Positions 36,308-47,096 of a DNA stretch of 64,000 bases are shown here, piece after piece (position 1 is the first letter of the stretch; the number at the start of each line of letters is the position of its first letter). The notes below the pieces were generated by a model. That model was not told the DNA's origin. It made no database searches and saw only the letters and a list, made by a program, of their open reading frames with translations. The translations under genes were made by a program, and so were the position numbers. Source of the DNA: Maioricimonas rarisocia (GTDB lineage: Bacteria; Planctomycetota; Planctomycetia; Planctomycetales; Planctomycetaceae); assembly GCF_007747795.1 (NCBI RefSeq), contig NZ_CP036275.1:1502501-1566500 (forward strand), written 5' to 3'.

Positions 36308-37722
36308 TGGGGGCTGGCTTCGCTGCCGTGGACAAGGTAGATGCCGGGGGTGGTTCCCACTTCATCCATCCATTCACGGATGCGGAGCAGGACCTCGGGG
36401 TCGTCGGTGACGGGCCACTCGGCAGGGCGGGATTCGTTGCTCCATCGGATCCACTGGACCAGAGCTTCGAGTTCTGTGGGCGTGCCGGCGAAGGGAGGCA
36501 TGAACGGCTTGGTGCGCTGAAGCTGTGCGATGTTCATGCGCAGCTGCGTCGGGGTCCAGGTTGTCGTCAGATGGCTCAGCCCATTGGCCCCGGCAACAGT
36601 GTGGCAGATGCTGCACTGGTTGCGGAACACCTTGGCCCCGAGTCGCAGCTGGTCGTTGACGAGCTCGGTCTCGTTCTGCAGCGGAAACGGATCGTATGTG
36701 ACCGAACCGTGTTCCCGCAGCCAGGCAACCTCATCTTCCGTGAAGGAGTTCGAGTACAGGTATTCGCGGATCGTGTACGGCTTGCGGGAACCTTCGCGGA
36801 CGAACTCGCCCCCGGCCGTCGCGAGGAACGCGAGCGAGAGCAGAAGCAGCGCGGTCGCGCCGTTGATGTACAGCCGCTTGCGCAACAGACCGAACAGAGC
36901 ATAGGCGCCGATCAGCATCGAGCAGGCGGCACCAAGCGAGAAGAAGAGCGTCATGGCGACGCTGCCCCCAAGGACCCACGAGCGACTGTCGGCCGGGATC
37001 GAGAGGAAGTACCAGATGCCCAGCAGTGGCATGACGGCCATCGGAGCCAGAAACCACGCGCTTCTGTGAATGATCTCGGTCCGCTCTTCGCGGGTGAAGT
37101 CACGCACGAAGTTCACCACCAGACAGGAGGCCAGGGCGGCGATCGTCATGCAGGTGATCGTGCGGAAGATCAGCGACGGGAAGAAGCTGGGATTGAAGAA
37201 TCCGTCCCACACCCGGCCCGTCTCCATGAAGGCGCCCGGCGTCAGTTGCCACGACAGAATACCGTTGATCCAGAACAGGCTGGCCCAGGAGGCAAGGCTG
37301 TATGTTCCCAGCAGCGTCAGGCGGGAGCGGTCATCGAGCCAGCGGCCGTAGCGGTAGAAGCAGTAGCCGGCGGCGATCTCGAGGAAGAAGAATGTGTACT
37401 CGGTGGCCCACAGCCAGTGGAACTCTTCCACCATGACGCCGATGGTTCGCGGGCTGATCTGGATCGTGGTGAACCACATGCCGACGCCGGTCAGCGCGCC
37501 CAGGACGAAACTGATCAGCACCAGGTACTGGAAGAATCCATCGATGTATCTGCGGGCGGTCGGAAGCCGGCCGGTCTGTCCGAGCCACTGCAGGTGACAC
37601 ATCAGCAGGCCGCCGCCGATGGCGAACTGGGCCAGAAAGACATGGAGGATACCCACGCCTCCGATCACCAGCCCCTTCATCATGGGGCCGAAGTCGTTGA
37701 TCGGAAAGTAAGGGATGTCCAT
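36304..37722 (-). CDS. Cytochrome bd-superfamily large subunit with C-terminal cytochrome c domain
   Basis: A 472-residue membrane protein. The first 300 residues carry eight or nine helices and CydA-type features: a heme-ligand His in GGVGILHVFLAQFAIGGG (about residue 27), FHWLWATEYTFFFLE (about 101-115) in the place of the conserved Glu helix, and EFVREGSRKPYTI (about 306-318) in the place of the GRQPW motif. A C-terminal heme c domain has CSICH (370-374) and a likely axial Met in PFMPPFAGT (about 408). Bd-superfamily members with a heme c tail are known (the OR-C type); their electron donor may be a c-type carrier instead of quinol. The 12-heme cytochrome is in the same window but not linked. 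Confidence 0.85.
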   Translation of the reverse strand: MDIPYFPINDFGPMMKGLVIGGVGILHVFLAQFAIGGGLLMCHLQWLGQTGRLPTARRYIDGFFQYLVLISFVLGALTGVGMWFTTIQISPRTIGVMVEEFHWLWATEYTFFFLEIAAGYCFYRYGRWLDDRSRLTLLGTYSLASWASLFWINGILSWQLTPGAFMETGRVWDGFFNPSFFPSLIFRTITCMTIAALASCLVVNFVRDFTREERTEIIHRSAWFLAPMAVMPLLGIWYFLSIPADSRSWVLGGSVAMTLFFSLGAACSMLIGAYALFGLLRKRLYINGATALLLLSLAFLATAGGEFVREGSRKPYTIREYLYSNSFTEDEVAWLREHGSVTYDPFPLQNETELVNDQLRLGAKVFRNQCSICHTVAGANGLSHLTTTWTPTQLRMNIAQLQRTKPFMPPFAGTPTELEALVQWIRWSNESRPAEWPVTDDPEVLLRIREWMDEVGTTPGIYLVHGSEASPQ

Positions 37723-37921
37723 GGCTGGCGCCTGTCTTCACTCGGTTCGCTTCAGGTTCGAGGCGACACCTTCGGGCAGGGTCGCGCTCCATAGGAAGTG
37801 TGGTCGACCTGGCGACGAGGGCAATGCAGTGCGGAGCGATTTCTCAGAATCGTGAGGGGCGGTTCCCGGACATGGCAAGTTGCCCGCGACAGATTGCCGC
37901 AGGCAAGTCGCGGCTTGCCGT

Positions 37922-38269
37922 TCAGCCGATTCCTCCGGCGATGATCCCGACAATCAGATTCAGAATCGAAAGCAGCAGGCTGCCCAGTAGTGCCGCCCCG
38001 CATCCCTGGACCCGGACACCCGGTGTGAGCGCGGCCGCCAGCTGCAGCATGAGCGCATTGATGACCAGCAGGAACAGCCCGAAGGTGAGGATCGTCAACG
38101 GCAGCGTGAGCAGGACGATCAGCGGTCTGATGATCGCGTTGGCAATTCCCAGCAGCAGCGCTGCGATCAGTGCCGCTCCCCAGTTCTCGATGACCACACC
38201 GCGCACCAGATGGGCGACGACCAGCAGCAGAATCGACGTGACGAGCAGGTGGGCCAGGAACTCGAACAT
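37922..38269 (-). CDS. Phage holin family 4-like membrane protein (YvlD type)
   Basis: A 115-residue protein with four predicted membrane helices and short loops: a His/Arg loop (VAHLVRGVVIENWG) after the first, then NAIIRPLIVLLTLPLTILTFGLFLLVINALML, diagnostic for the four-helix holin-like superfamily. Despite the name, most bacterial members are not phage proteins and their role is unknown. AGAAGAG upstream of the ATG at 38269 supports that start; a GTG two codons earlier is the alternative. No lysin or phage gene is near. It follows the YdjY gene by 23 bp on the same strand and may be co-transcribed with it. Confidence 0.85.
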   Translation of the reverse strand: MFEFLAHLLVTSILLLVVAHLVRGVVIENWGAALIAALLLGIANAIIRPLIVLLTLPLTILTFGLFLLVINALMLQLAAALTPGVRVQGCGAALLGSLLLSILNLIVGIIAGGIG

Positions 38270-38292
38270 GGTCACTCTTCTGGATTCGGGAG

Positions 38293-39258
38293 TTATTCGG
38301 TCGGAGCGTCGGTGGCCGTCGCGTCGTTCGGCTTGGATACCGGAATCAGTTCAACGGTGACGGGTGTGCCGAGCGGCGGGATCCGCTCCGTGTACGGTTC
38401 GAACATCAGCGCGTCGTTGGTTGCGGAACTCTTCATCGCCAGGTCCATCATGGCGTCGCCGAAATTCGCCACGCAGATCACGTTTCCTGCTTCGGCCTGA
38501 TACCACTTCTCGCCATCCTTTTGTGTATAGAAGCCGCTGCCGGCGAACACCCAGTTGGCGTCGAGCTGTCTGGGCTGGCTCCGCTCGTAGAAGCTGTCGA
38601 TCGCCTTAAGGTAGGCCGCGTTGTCCGAGAGCCCCTTCAGTTCGTCCCGCTGCGCCTTGGTCATCGGACCGAACCAGACCAGTTCCTTGTGAGGAGCGTC
38701 GTACTTCAGTTCGCTCTCTTTGGGAATCGTCAGCCCTTCGGGCAGCTTCTCGAGTGGCGCGGCGTAGTATCGCCGGGTGACATGTCGCACCCACCGCTGT
38801 GCCTTGACGCGGTGTGATTTCCCGTCGGCATCCTTCCAGTTCAGCCAGATGTCGATCTGCTGACCGCTCGGAGGAGCGAACTCGGGATTAAAGCGGACCG
38901 GATGTCCCGGCTCGGCACCAACAGCAAGCAGACCGGCGTGAATGATGTATGCCTCGGAATCGACCGCCAGGATCGATTCGTGTTCCTTGGTCTGGGCGCG
39001 GCAGAGCAGCATCTCCAGGAGGCCCTCGCGAAGCACAACCTCCGCCTTCAGCAGGATCCGCTTGCGGGCCGGATCAAGCAGCACCGTCTTCTGCTTGTTC
39101 AGCGAGGTCAGGCCGGTCTCAGCATCGGTCGTGTCGGCAGCCGTCTGCGGACTGGCGGGGGGGGCCGCATCGTCGGCACGGACCGATTCGGCGGGGCCGA
39201 AGCCGATCGTGGCCAGGAGAATCAGCGACCGTAGCGCCAGACTGTCTGTGATTGCCAT
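38293..39258 (-). CDS. YdjY-domain protein, exported
   Basis: A 321-residue protein. A signal peptide (LRSLILLATIGFGPAESVRA) precedes a Thr/Ala-rich spacer. The YdjY domain has VLREGLLEMLLCRAQTKEHESILAV: the Cys followed by TKEHES is the hallmark of the family. The remainder, with IDIWLNWKDADGKSHRVKAQRWVRH and WVFAGSGFY, is also characteristic of planctomycete copies. Function is unknown; an early annotation as ferredoxin-like has not been confirmed. It is followed by the small holin-like gene. Confidence 0.88.
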   Translation of the reverse strand: MAITDSLALRSLILLATIGFGPAESVRADDAAPPASPQTAADTTDAETGLTSLNKQKTVLLDPARKRILLKAEVVLREGLLEMLLCRAQTKEHESILAVDSEAYIIHAGLLAVGAEPGHPVRFNPEFAPPSGQQIDIWLNWKDADGKSHRVKAQRWVRHVTRRYYAAPLEKLPEGLTIPKESELKYDAPHKELVWFGPMTKAQRDELKGLSDNAAYLKAIDSFYERSQPRQLDANWVFAGSGFYTQKDGEKWYQAEAGNVICVANFGDAMMDLAMKSSATNDALMFEPYTERIPPLGTPVTVELIPVSKPNDATATDAPTE

Positions 39259-39282
39259 ACGAACATCTCCTGCCGGGGGAGT

Positions 39283-40176
39283 TCAGTTCGTGCGGGGCGT
39301 CTGCTCGAGTTCGTCGAGCCAGTCGATCAGCCTCCGCACGAAATCCTCCCGATCCGGCTCGAATTCCAGTGTGTGCCGGGCATTGGGGAAATCAACCCGG
39401 GTCTTCGACGGATTCGGCAGCGCATCGAAGAATTGCTGCGTGGCGTCATTATCGACGATCCGATCGCGGCCCGCGAGCATCAGGAGAATCGGGCAGGCGA
39501 TTTGGGGAGCTTCCCGGATGGCCACCTGCTGCACATCGGCATTGGCGAACAGGAATCCGGTTGTCACATGGTGCAGTGCCAGCGGGTCGTCCCGGATGAA
39601 CTGCTGCCACCCGGTTTCGTTGGTAAACATCTCGGGATCGTCGAGGGGGACGGGGACCGACTTGCGATTGGCGCCCAGCTTGCGTGCCAGTCGCAGCAGG
39701 CAGGACTGAAGGAAAGTCGGTTTCACCTGCGCGAACAGGCCGGGGTAGAGCAGGGCGAGGGCGTCGACCAGGTCGGGCCGGCATGCTGCAGCGGCGGTGG
39801 CGAGTTTTCCTCCCCAGCTGATGCCCATCAGAACGACGGGCGCATCGGAGGTTGTCCTGTCCCTCTCGAAACTGACGAATCCGAGAAATTGTGACAGATC
39901 GTTGAGCCAGCGTTCCCAGTGAACGACGTGGCCGCGGTCGCGCCCGTTCTGTCCCGACCCGCGACGATCGGGGAACGTCACGTCGTAGCCGGCTTCCGCA
40001 AGCCGGCTGCTGGAGAAGTCGTACCAGCCGGAGTGGCTCTGGATGCCATGGACCGCGACGACGTAGCCCCGCGGCGGGCCATCGGGGCGCCAGCGACGGT
40101 AGTGAAGAGGGTACCCGTCGGAGGCGGTCCAGACGTTGTACTCCGGGGAACGGTGGGAATCGTCAGAACTGCTCAC
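39283..40176 (-). CDS. Alpha/beta hydrolase, monoacylglycerol lipase-like
   Basis: A 297-residue serine hydrolase of the alpha/beta fold. The oxyanion region is VVAVHGIQSHSGWY; FPDRRGSGQNGRDRGH is the RGxGxS-type loop of the monoglyceride lipase group; the nucleophile Ser is in LMGISWGGKLA; the catalytic Asp is in AGRDRIVDN and the His in NARHTLEFEP. No signal peptide is visible, so it acts in the cytoplasm or at the membrane. The start is uncertain: GTG at 40176 or GTG at 40221; the shorter is used. A short palindrome (CGGTCG and CGACCG, 40213-40228) lies just upstream of the chosen start. Confidence 0.85.
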   Translation of the reverse strand: MSSSDDSHRSPEYNVWTASDGYPLHYRRWRPDGPPRGYVVAVHGIQSHSGWYDFSSSRLAEAGYDVTFPDRRGSGQNGRDRGHVVHWERWLNDLSQFLGFVSFERDRTTSDAPVVLMGISWGGKLATAAAACRPDLVDALALLYPGLFAQVKPTFLQSCLLRLARKLGANRKSVPVPLDDPEMFTNETGWQQFIRDDPLALHHVTTGFLFANADVQQVAIREAPQIACPILLMLAGRDRIVDNDATQQFFDALPNPSKTRVDFPNARHTLEFEPDREDFVRRLIDWLDELEQTPRTN

Positions 40177-40579
40177 AAAGTGATCGCCTGTGCCGAAGGA
40201 GATTGCATGAATCGGTCGCACGCGACCGCGTTAAGAAAGATTGAAAACCGGCGTGTCGAGGGAATTCTATCTGCGCCTTCGCGATATGCTGCGGCTCGGG
40301 AGTGGAGGGAGTGAGAATCGTGCGTTCTGCAGCACTTTCGGCACGTGAGTTGCCTTGACATCAACGTGGTTTCAATGCCGCATGACTTTGCAGTCGCTGC
40401 GTGCAGCCGATCTTCGCAGTTCGCTCACGTCATTTCAGACGACTCCACTGTCGCTCCCTGCGCCCCACACTGGTGCTGGCGTGTCGGTCCGGTCTGCCCT
40501 CCGGCGCAGCACGGTCATCGGCATTTGCAACCCGGGAATGGTCCTGTTCCGGTTGCAGTCAGTGGTTGGGAGTCTCCTC
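40177..40579. other. Divergent intergenic region
   Basis: About 400 bp between the hydrolase gene and the receiver gene. The in-frame extension upstream of the receiver to 40355 is probably not coding, because the ATG at 40580 has GGAG in place and starts the receiver fold exactly. A TTGACA lies near 40353 but has no matching -10. Confidence 0.4.
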
Positions 40580-41188
40580 ATGCGACGCATCCTTCTAGTC
40601 GACAGCGATCTCACCTCTTGCAATGCGATCTCGAGAACGCTGTCCGCGCTTGGTTACGGCGTGGACGTGGCCTACGACGGGGATGGAGCCCGCATTCTCT
40701 CCCGGCAGGGAGACTACGCCATCGGGTTGATCGGCCAGAATCTTACAGATACCGACGGCGTCAAGCTGTTTACTGAATTGCGCGACCGCCAGGCACGAAT
40801 GCTTGGCGTACTGATGTCCAAACCAGCCAACCTGTATACGGTGGCCAGCGCGATTGGAGCGGGTATGTCGAAAGTGCTCACGAAACCTGTCGATTTCAAC
40901 GAAGTCCTGCCGCTGCTCGAAGGGGAGTCCGCCGCCAGTGCCGCTGTGCACTCGAACGGTCACGGCAACAGTCGCCCCCGGTATGACGAGGAACTCATCG
41001 CGGAGCTTCCCGCGCAGGCGATCGAAGAAGAGATGGCCGACCGCGATCTGATTGCCGTCATCCGCAGTGTCGACTATCCGTTCGCCGGCAAGGATCGGCT
41101 CGAATACTTCGACCGTGACACGCTCGTGCGGGTCGTGCACCTCATCCGCCGCTGGTGCCGCAATCGCCTGCAGCGCGTCGTCTGGTGA
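40580..41188 (+). CDS. Receiver-domain protein lacking the phospho-acceptor Asp
   Basis: A 202-residue protein. MRRILLVDSDLTSCNAISRTL begins a CheY-like receiver; the conserved Lys is in VLTKPVDF (about 102). The position that should hold the phosphorylated Asp reads GLIGQNLTDTDG, with Gly at about residue 52, so it cannot be phosphorylated in the usual way. The acidic pair near residue 8 is only partly kept (DSD). The C-terminal 80 residues (ELPAQAIEEEMADRDLIAVIRS, FDRDTLVRVVHLIRRWCRNRL) are alpha-helical and match no domain I know. GGAG precedes the ATG. It is probably a protein-binding pseudo-receiver. Confidence 0.82.
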   Translation: MRRILLVDSDLTSCNAISRTLSALGYGVDVAYDGDGARILSRQGDYAIGLIGQNLTDTDGVKLFTELRDRQARMLGVLMSKPANLYTVASAIGAGMSKVLTKPVDFNEVLPLLEGESAASAAVHSNGHGNSRPRYDEELIAELPAQAIEEEMADRDLIAVIRSVDYPFAGKDRLEYFDRDTLVRVVHLIRRWCRNRLQRVVW

Positions 41189-41210
41189 TCCCGGACGAGC
41201 GTCGCCCAAC

Positions 41211-41750
41211 TCAGCCGATCATCTCCTCGAGGACGCGGGAGTACGCCCCGTACGCCCCGGCGTCAAAGAGCACGAAGCGGACCCGTAGCGTCCCGTCGTG
41301 ATCGAGGAGGTAGTCGCGAACCGCGGCCAGCGAGTGCGCGGCGGCCAGGTCCATCGGGTAGCCGTACACCCCGGTGCTGATGGCCGGAAACGCGATCGAC
41401 GCGCAGTTTCGTTCGGTCGCGAGCTGCAGGCAGGTCCGGTAGGCGGAAGCCAGTTGGTCCGGTTCCCCCTTCATGCCGCCCCGCCAGACGGGACCGACGG
41501 CGTGGAAGATGTACTTCGCCGGCAGATTGCCGCCCGACGTGGGAACTGCGCTGCCGGTCGGACAGCCATCGGGGAACTCACGACGCGTTTCTTCCATGAT
41601 GGAGGGGCCGGCTGCCCGGTGAATCGCTCCGTCGACGCCTCCGCCGCCGGCCAGTCGCGAGTTCGCCGCGTTGACCACGGCATCCACTTCTTCCTTCGTG
41701 ATGTCCCCTTGTACGAGTTCGATGGTGCTGTTGTGGACCTGAGCCTGCAT
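41211..41750 (-). CDS. Macro-domain protein (O-acetyl-ADP-ribose deacetylase-like)
   Basis: A 179-residue single macro domain that binds ADP-ribose. VQGDITKEEVDAVVNAANSRL and GGGGVDGAIHRAAG are the ADP-ribose loop residues of MacroD/YmdB-type enzymes, with HAVGPVWRGG and AFPAISTGVYGYP completing the site. Members remove ADP-ribose from proteins or deacetylate O-acetyl-ADP-ribose; YmdB also modulates RNase III in E. coli. AGGAGAGAG precedes the ATG at 41750. A longer frame on this strand continues past 43000 but is antisense to the glycosyltransferase gene and is not coding. Confidence 0.92.
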   Translation of the reverse strand: MQAQVHNSTIELVQGDITKEEVDAVVNAANSRLAGGGGVDGAIHRAAGPSIMEETRREFPDGCPTGSAVPTSGGNLPAKYIFHAVGPVWRGGMKGEPDQLASAYRTCLQLATERNCASIAFPAISTGVYGYPMDLAAAHSLAAVRDYLLDHDGTLRVRFVLFDAGAYGAYSRVLEEMIG

Positions 41751-41878
41751 GAGTCTCTCTCCTGAATGAGCCGGTACCGGTTGAGGACACTGCTCCGTCC
41801 GGTCGGCTCTCGTGTCAAGCACGGTAACGTCCGGCCGCGGCGGCGATTATACTCTCGACTTCGGCGGGGCCCGAACGT

Positions 41879-43099
41879 GTGACCGGGCTGATCGTGACAA
41901 CTGCCGCCAGACGGCTTCCTCCCTGTACGCTCATTTTCGAGCCTGTGATCCGACTGCTGCTCCTCATTCCGACTCTGGACCGCTCCGGTGCCGAGAAGCA
42001 ACTGATGCTGCTCGCACGCGGGCTGCCGACCGACGAGTTTTCCGTGCATGTGGTCGCCCTCACGCGTGGCGGTCCGTACGCGGATGTGCTCCGTCAGGCC
42101 GGAATCGATGTGACGGTGCTTGGCAAGCGGATGAAGTTCGATCCGCGCACTTTGCGGGATCTGCGGCGACTGGTCCGCGAGGAACGGCCGGACGTCATCC
42201 ACTCCTGGCTGTTCGCCGCCAACGCCTATGCCCGGTTCGTGGCCGGCGGAGCCAACGGTCCACCGGTGGTTGTCTCCGAGCGGTGTGTCGATTCCTGGAA
42301 AAGCGGCTGGCAGCTCTGGCTGGATCGTCGACTCGTGTCCCGGACCCGGATGCTGCTGGCCAACTCGGAAAGCGTGGCAGAGTTCTATCGCGGGGTCGGG
42401 CATCCAGCCGAGCGCGTGATGGTGATCCCGAACGGTATCGAGGAACCACCGTCCCCCTCCTGCAGCCGGGAAGAGCTGCTGCGGGAACTGAGCCTGCCGG
42501 ACGATGCCCGACTGGTCGCCTACGTTGGCCGGCTTGCTCCGCAGAAGCGGCTCGACACGCTCCTCTGGGCCGCGCAGTTGCTTCGGCAGGCGAACGAGCG
42601 CAGCTACCTGCTGATCGCCGGTGACGGTCCCCAGGCTGCCTGGGCGAAGGAGCTGTCCCGCAAACTCGAATGTGACCGGCACGTCCGGTTTCTTGGCCAT
42701 CGGGATGATGCGGCTTCGCTGCTGCCGCTGGTGGACGCGTTCTGGCTGGCCAGCGACTTTGAGGGGATGTCCAACAGCCTCATGGAGGCGATGGCCTGCG
42801 GGCGTCCGGTCGTGGTCAGCAATATTCCCCCCAACCGCGAACTTGTCGATCACGGTGTCGAAGGATACCTGGTCGACGTCGGGGATGGGGTCGGCCTGGC
42901 GCAGTACACCGCGCGGCTGCTGGACGATCCCGATCTGGCGGCGAAAATGGGTGAGGCGGGCCGACGGCGGATGCAGGAGCATCACAGTGTCGCGCAGATG
43001 GTTTCCCGGCACGCGGAGCTGTATCACCGCCTGCTGGCACCAGCGGCTGAGGGGCAGTCGGGGACCGAGGATGCAGCGGTCGGGACCAGTCAGAAGTAA
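41879..43099 (+). CDS. GT4-type glycosyltransferase
   Basis: A GT-B fold glycosyltransferase, about 406 residues from the first GTG. LLLLIPTLDRSGAEKQLMLLARGL begins the N-terminal domain; VIPNGIEEP, VAYVGRLAPQKRLDTLL, LLIAGDGPQ, FLGHRDDAASLLPLVD and FEGMSNSLMEAMACGRPVV are the donor-side motifs of family 4, with the E-x(7)-E element in the last one. The start is uncertain: GTG at 41879 or GTG at 41945 (22 residues shorter, closer to the family's N terminus). It is followed after 32 bp by an asparagine synthetase-like gene, a pair common in extracellular polysaccharide loci. Confidence 0.88.
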   Translation: MTGLIVTTAARRLPPCTLIFEPVIRLLLLIPTLDRSGAEKQLMLLARGLPTDEFSVHVVALTRGGPYADVLRQAGIDVTVLGKRMKFDPRTLRDLRRLVREERPDVIHSWLFAANAYARFVAGGANGPPVVVSERCVDSWKSGWQLWLDRRLVSRTRMLLANSESVAEFYRGVGHPAERVMVIPNGIEEPPSPSCSREELLRELSLPDDARLVAYVGRLAPQKRLDTLLWAAQLLRQANERSYLLIAGDGPQAAWAKELSRKLECDRHVRFLGHRDDAASLLPLVDAFWLASDFEGMSNSLMEAMACGRPVVVSNIPPNRELVDHGVEGYLVDVGDGVGLAQYTARLLDDPDLAAKMGEAGRRRMQEHHSVAQMVSRHAELYHRLLAPAAEGQSGTEDAAVGTSQK

Positions 43100-43131
43100 C
43101 CGGCCGTCTTCGGTCGAAAAGGCAAAGTGGC

Positions 43132-45102
<1,971 letters not shown>

Positions 45103-45581
45103 GGGAACTCCGGCGCAGCGACTCGGCGTGCCCGAGCTCTCCTCAGTGGCTGCAGCCGATCGTTTGCCCCCGGTATGCGCCGGTCTTTGCGATTCGCGCG
45201 GCGGCGGTCGGGGGGACGGTGACGTCCGAATGGCAGAACGGCCGGACCGTGTGACCATTGGCTGCAGACTGTCCTGTGCGGAGGCCGGAACTTTCAGCCG
45301 GACGGCGGGTGCGGAGGTAAGAAATCAGCAGTCGACTGGTGGTGAACGCGCCCATGGTAATCAACCTCTTGGTTGACAGTGAGATACGGTGCGACGAGCC
45401 GGTTACGGGAGGCTGTCGCGAATCCATTCCTTCGGAACACGCGTGAAGTATGGTCGAAACCAACTGTCGGAACAGACACAGTCAACGTAAACTGCACCCA
45501 TGACAGTTCGTGTAATTCCGAACTGTACTGGTCAGCTTTTCTTGCAACTGTGTCGCTTCCGGCTCTCGAAGGTTCCTGACG
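45103..45581. other. Intergenic region upstream of the MocR gene
   Basis: About 480 bp without a convincing gene. Short frames on both strands lack ribosome binding sites and recognisable products. It contains a perfect palindrome described separately and is the likely control region of the MocR gene. Confidence 0.5.
45503..45526. promoter_or_regulatory. Palindromic candidate operator upstream of the MocR gene
   Basis: Two perfect 8-bp arms, ACAGTTCG and CGAACTGT, are separated by 8 bases; the site ends 55 bp before the ATG of the GntR/MocR-type regulator. Its size and position fit an autoregulatory operator for a dimeric regulator. That the MocR protein itself binds it is inference. Confidence 0.55.
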
Positions 45582-47051
45582 ATGAACATCACGCCGCTGG
45601 ACGTGGGCTCGGGTGAGAATTTGTACGAGGCCGTCGCCGATCGCGTCGCCTGGCTGATCGAGAACGGCACGCTTCGACCGGGGGATCGAATTCCCTCCGT
45701 GCGGCGGATGCACGAGCAGCTGGAGGTGAGTATCTCCACTGTGATGCAGGCATACCGCCTGCTGGAGGATCGCGGTCTGGTCGAGGCCCGGCCCCAGTCG
45801 GGGTACTACGTCCGCCGCGGCGCCGATCGACGACCGGACGAACCGACGGTCGCCCGGCCGGCCAGTTCTCCGCGCAAGGTCTGCGTCTGCAGCCTGTCCT
45901 ATTCGCTGATGGACAAACTGGATCATGCCGGCGTCGTCAAGCTGGGAGCGGCCGTCCCCGACGTCGAGCTGATGCCGGTCAAGGCGCTCAACCGGTGTTT
46001 CGGCCAGGTCCTGCGGTACAACACCGCCAACGCGCATGGATACGACACGCCTGCCGGCTGTGACGAACTGCGTAGTGAGATTGCGCGGCGGATGCTTGAT
46101 GCAGGCGTAACGGTCAGCGCCGACGAGATCGTCACCACCTGTGGTACGACAGAAGGTCTGTACCTCGCGCTGCGGGCGGTGACGAAACCGGGCGATACCG
46201 TCGCGATCGAAACTCCGACCTACTACGGCGTCCTCGAAAAACTGGAGGAACTGCAACTGCGGTCGCTCGAGCTTCGGACAGATCCCCGTGACGGCCCGGA
46301 TGTCGACAGCCTGGCGGAGGCGGTCTCGGCGGGAAAAGTGCAGGCACTGCTGACGGTCAGCAACTTCAGCAATCCGCTGGGAAGCTGCATCCCGGACGAT
46401 CGCAAGCGGGCCATCATGGGAATCATGTCCCGTGCGGGACTGCCGGTCATCGAAGACGACATCTTCGGCGAACTGTACTTCGAGGGGACGCGTCCCAAAA
46501 CGCTCAAGGCATACGATCAGGAGGGGCTGGTTCTGTACTGCTCGTCATTCAGCAAGACGCTTTCGCCGGGCAGCCGGGCCGGCTGGTGCATTCCGGGCCG
46601 GTTCGCAGAGCGGTTCCTGCGGACCAAGATGGCGGTCTCCCCGGTCTGTCCCATGGTGACGCAGCTGGCGATCGCCGCGTACCTGAAGCAAGGGGGATTC
46701 GACCGGCACCTGCGCCGGCTGCGGCGGTGCTATCGGGATCAGGTCAACCGGGTGGCGCAGGCGGTGGGACGGCACTTTCCCGAAGGGACACGCGTCTCGA
46801 ATCCGGCAGGAGGCTATGTGTTGTGGGTCGAAATGCCGGACGGGGTCGACTCGCTGAAGCTGCACGACGAAGCGGCCGAGCATGGCATCAGCATTGCACC
46901 GGGGCCGCTGTTTTCGCCGGTGGGGAGCTATCGGAACTGCCTGCGGCTGAACTGCGGGATCCAGTGGAGTCCGCGCGTCGAAGCCGCGGTAGCGATGGTG
47001 GGAACGCTGGCCCGCAAGCAACTGGCGATGGCTGCAGGCGGCGGAACGTGA
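45582..47051 (+). CDS. MocR-type regulator: GntR HTH fused to a PLP aminotransferase domain
   Basis: A 489-residue transcription factor. Residues 1-85 are a GntR winged helix (LYEAVADRVAWLIENGTLRPGDRIPSVRRMHEQLEVS, followed by TVMQAYRLLEDRGLVEARPQSGYYV). A linker leads to a fold-type I aminotransferase domain with SNFSNPLGSCIPDDRK and the PLP-binding Lys in CSSFSKTLSPGSRAGW, and a TPTYYGVLEKLE cofactor region. MocR proteins sense amino acids, GABA or vitamin B6. Effector and target are unknown. A palindrome 55 bp upstream is a likely operator. The start ATG at 45582 has no strong ribosome binding site. It is followed by a VOC gene after 45 bp. Confidence 0.9.
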   Translation: MNITPLDVGSGENLYEAVADRVAWLIENGTLRPGDRIPSVRRMHEQLEVSISTVMQAYRLLEDRGLVEARPQSGYYVRRGADRRPDEPTVARPASSPRKVCVCSLSYSLMDKLDHAGVVKLGAAVPDVELMPVKALNRCFGQVLRYNTANAHGYDTPAGCDELRSEIARRMLDAGVTVSADEIVTTCGTTEGLYLALRAVTKPGDTVAIETPTYYGVLEKLEELQLRSLELRTDPRDGPDVDSLAEAVSAGKVQALLTVSNFSNPLGSCIPDDRKRAIMGIMSRAGLPVIEDDIFGELYFEGTRPKTLKAYDQEGLVLYCSSFSKTLSPGSRAGWCIPGRFAERFLRTKMAVSPVCPMVTQLAIAAYLKQGGFDRHLRRLRRCYRDQVNRVAQAVGRHFPEGTRVSNPAGGYVLWVEMPDGVDSLKLHDEAAEHGISIAPGPLFSPVGSYRNCLRLNCGIQWSPRVEAAVAMVGTLARKQLAMAAGGGT

Positions 47052-47096
47052 GATATACAGCGGCCCGTCATCAGTACTCCTGACGCGGAGAAAGTC

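Noticed and set aside
36307-37794. A 495-residue plus-strand frame.
   Set aside because: It is antisense to the bd-type large subunit and has no domain or ribosome binding site.
37922-38269. A holin-like protein as evidence for a prophage.
   Set aside because: This four-helix family is widespread in bacteria without phage genes, and no integrase, capsid or lysin gene is present.
45373-45400. A TTGACA box in the region upstream of the MocR gene.
   Set aside because: No -10-like hexamer lies 16-18 bp downstream, so it is not called a promoter.
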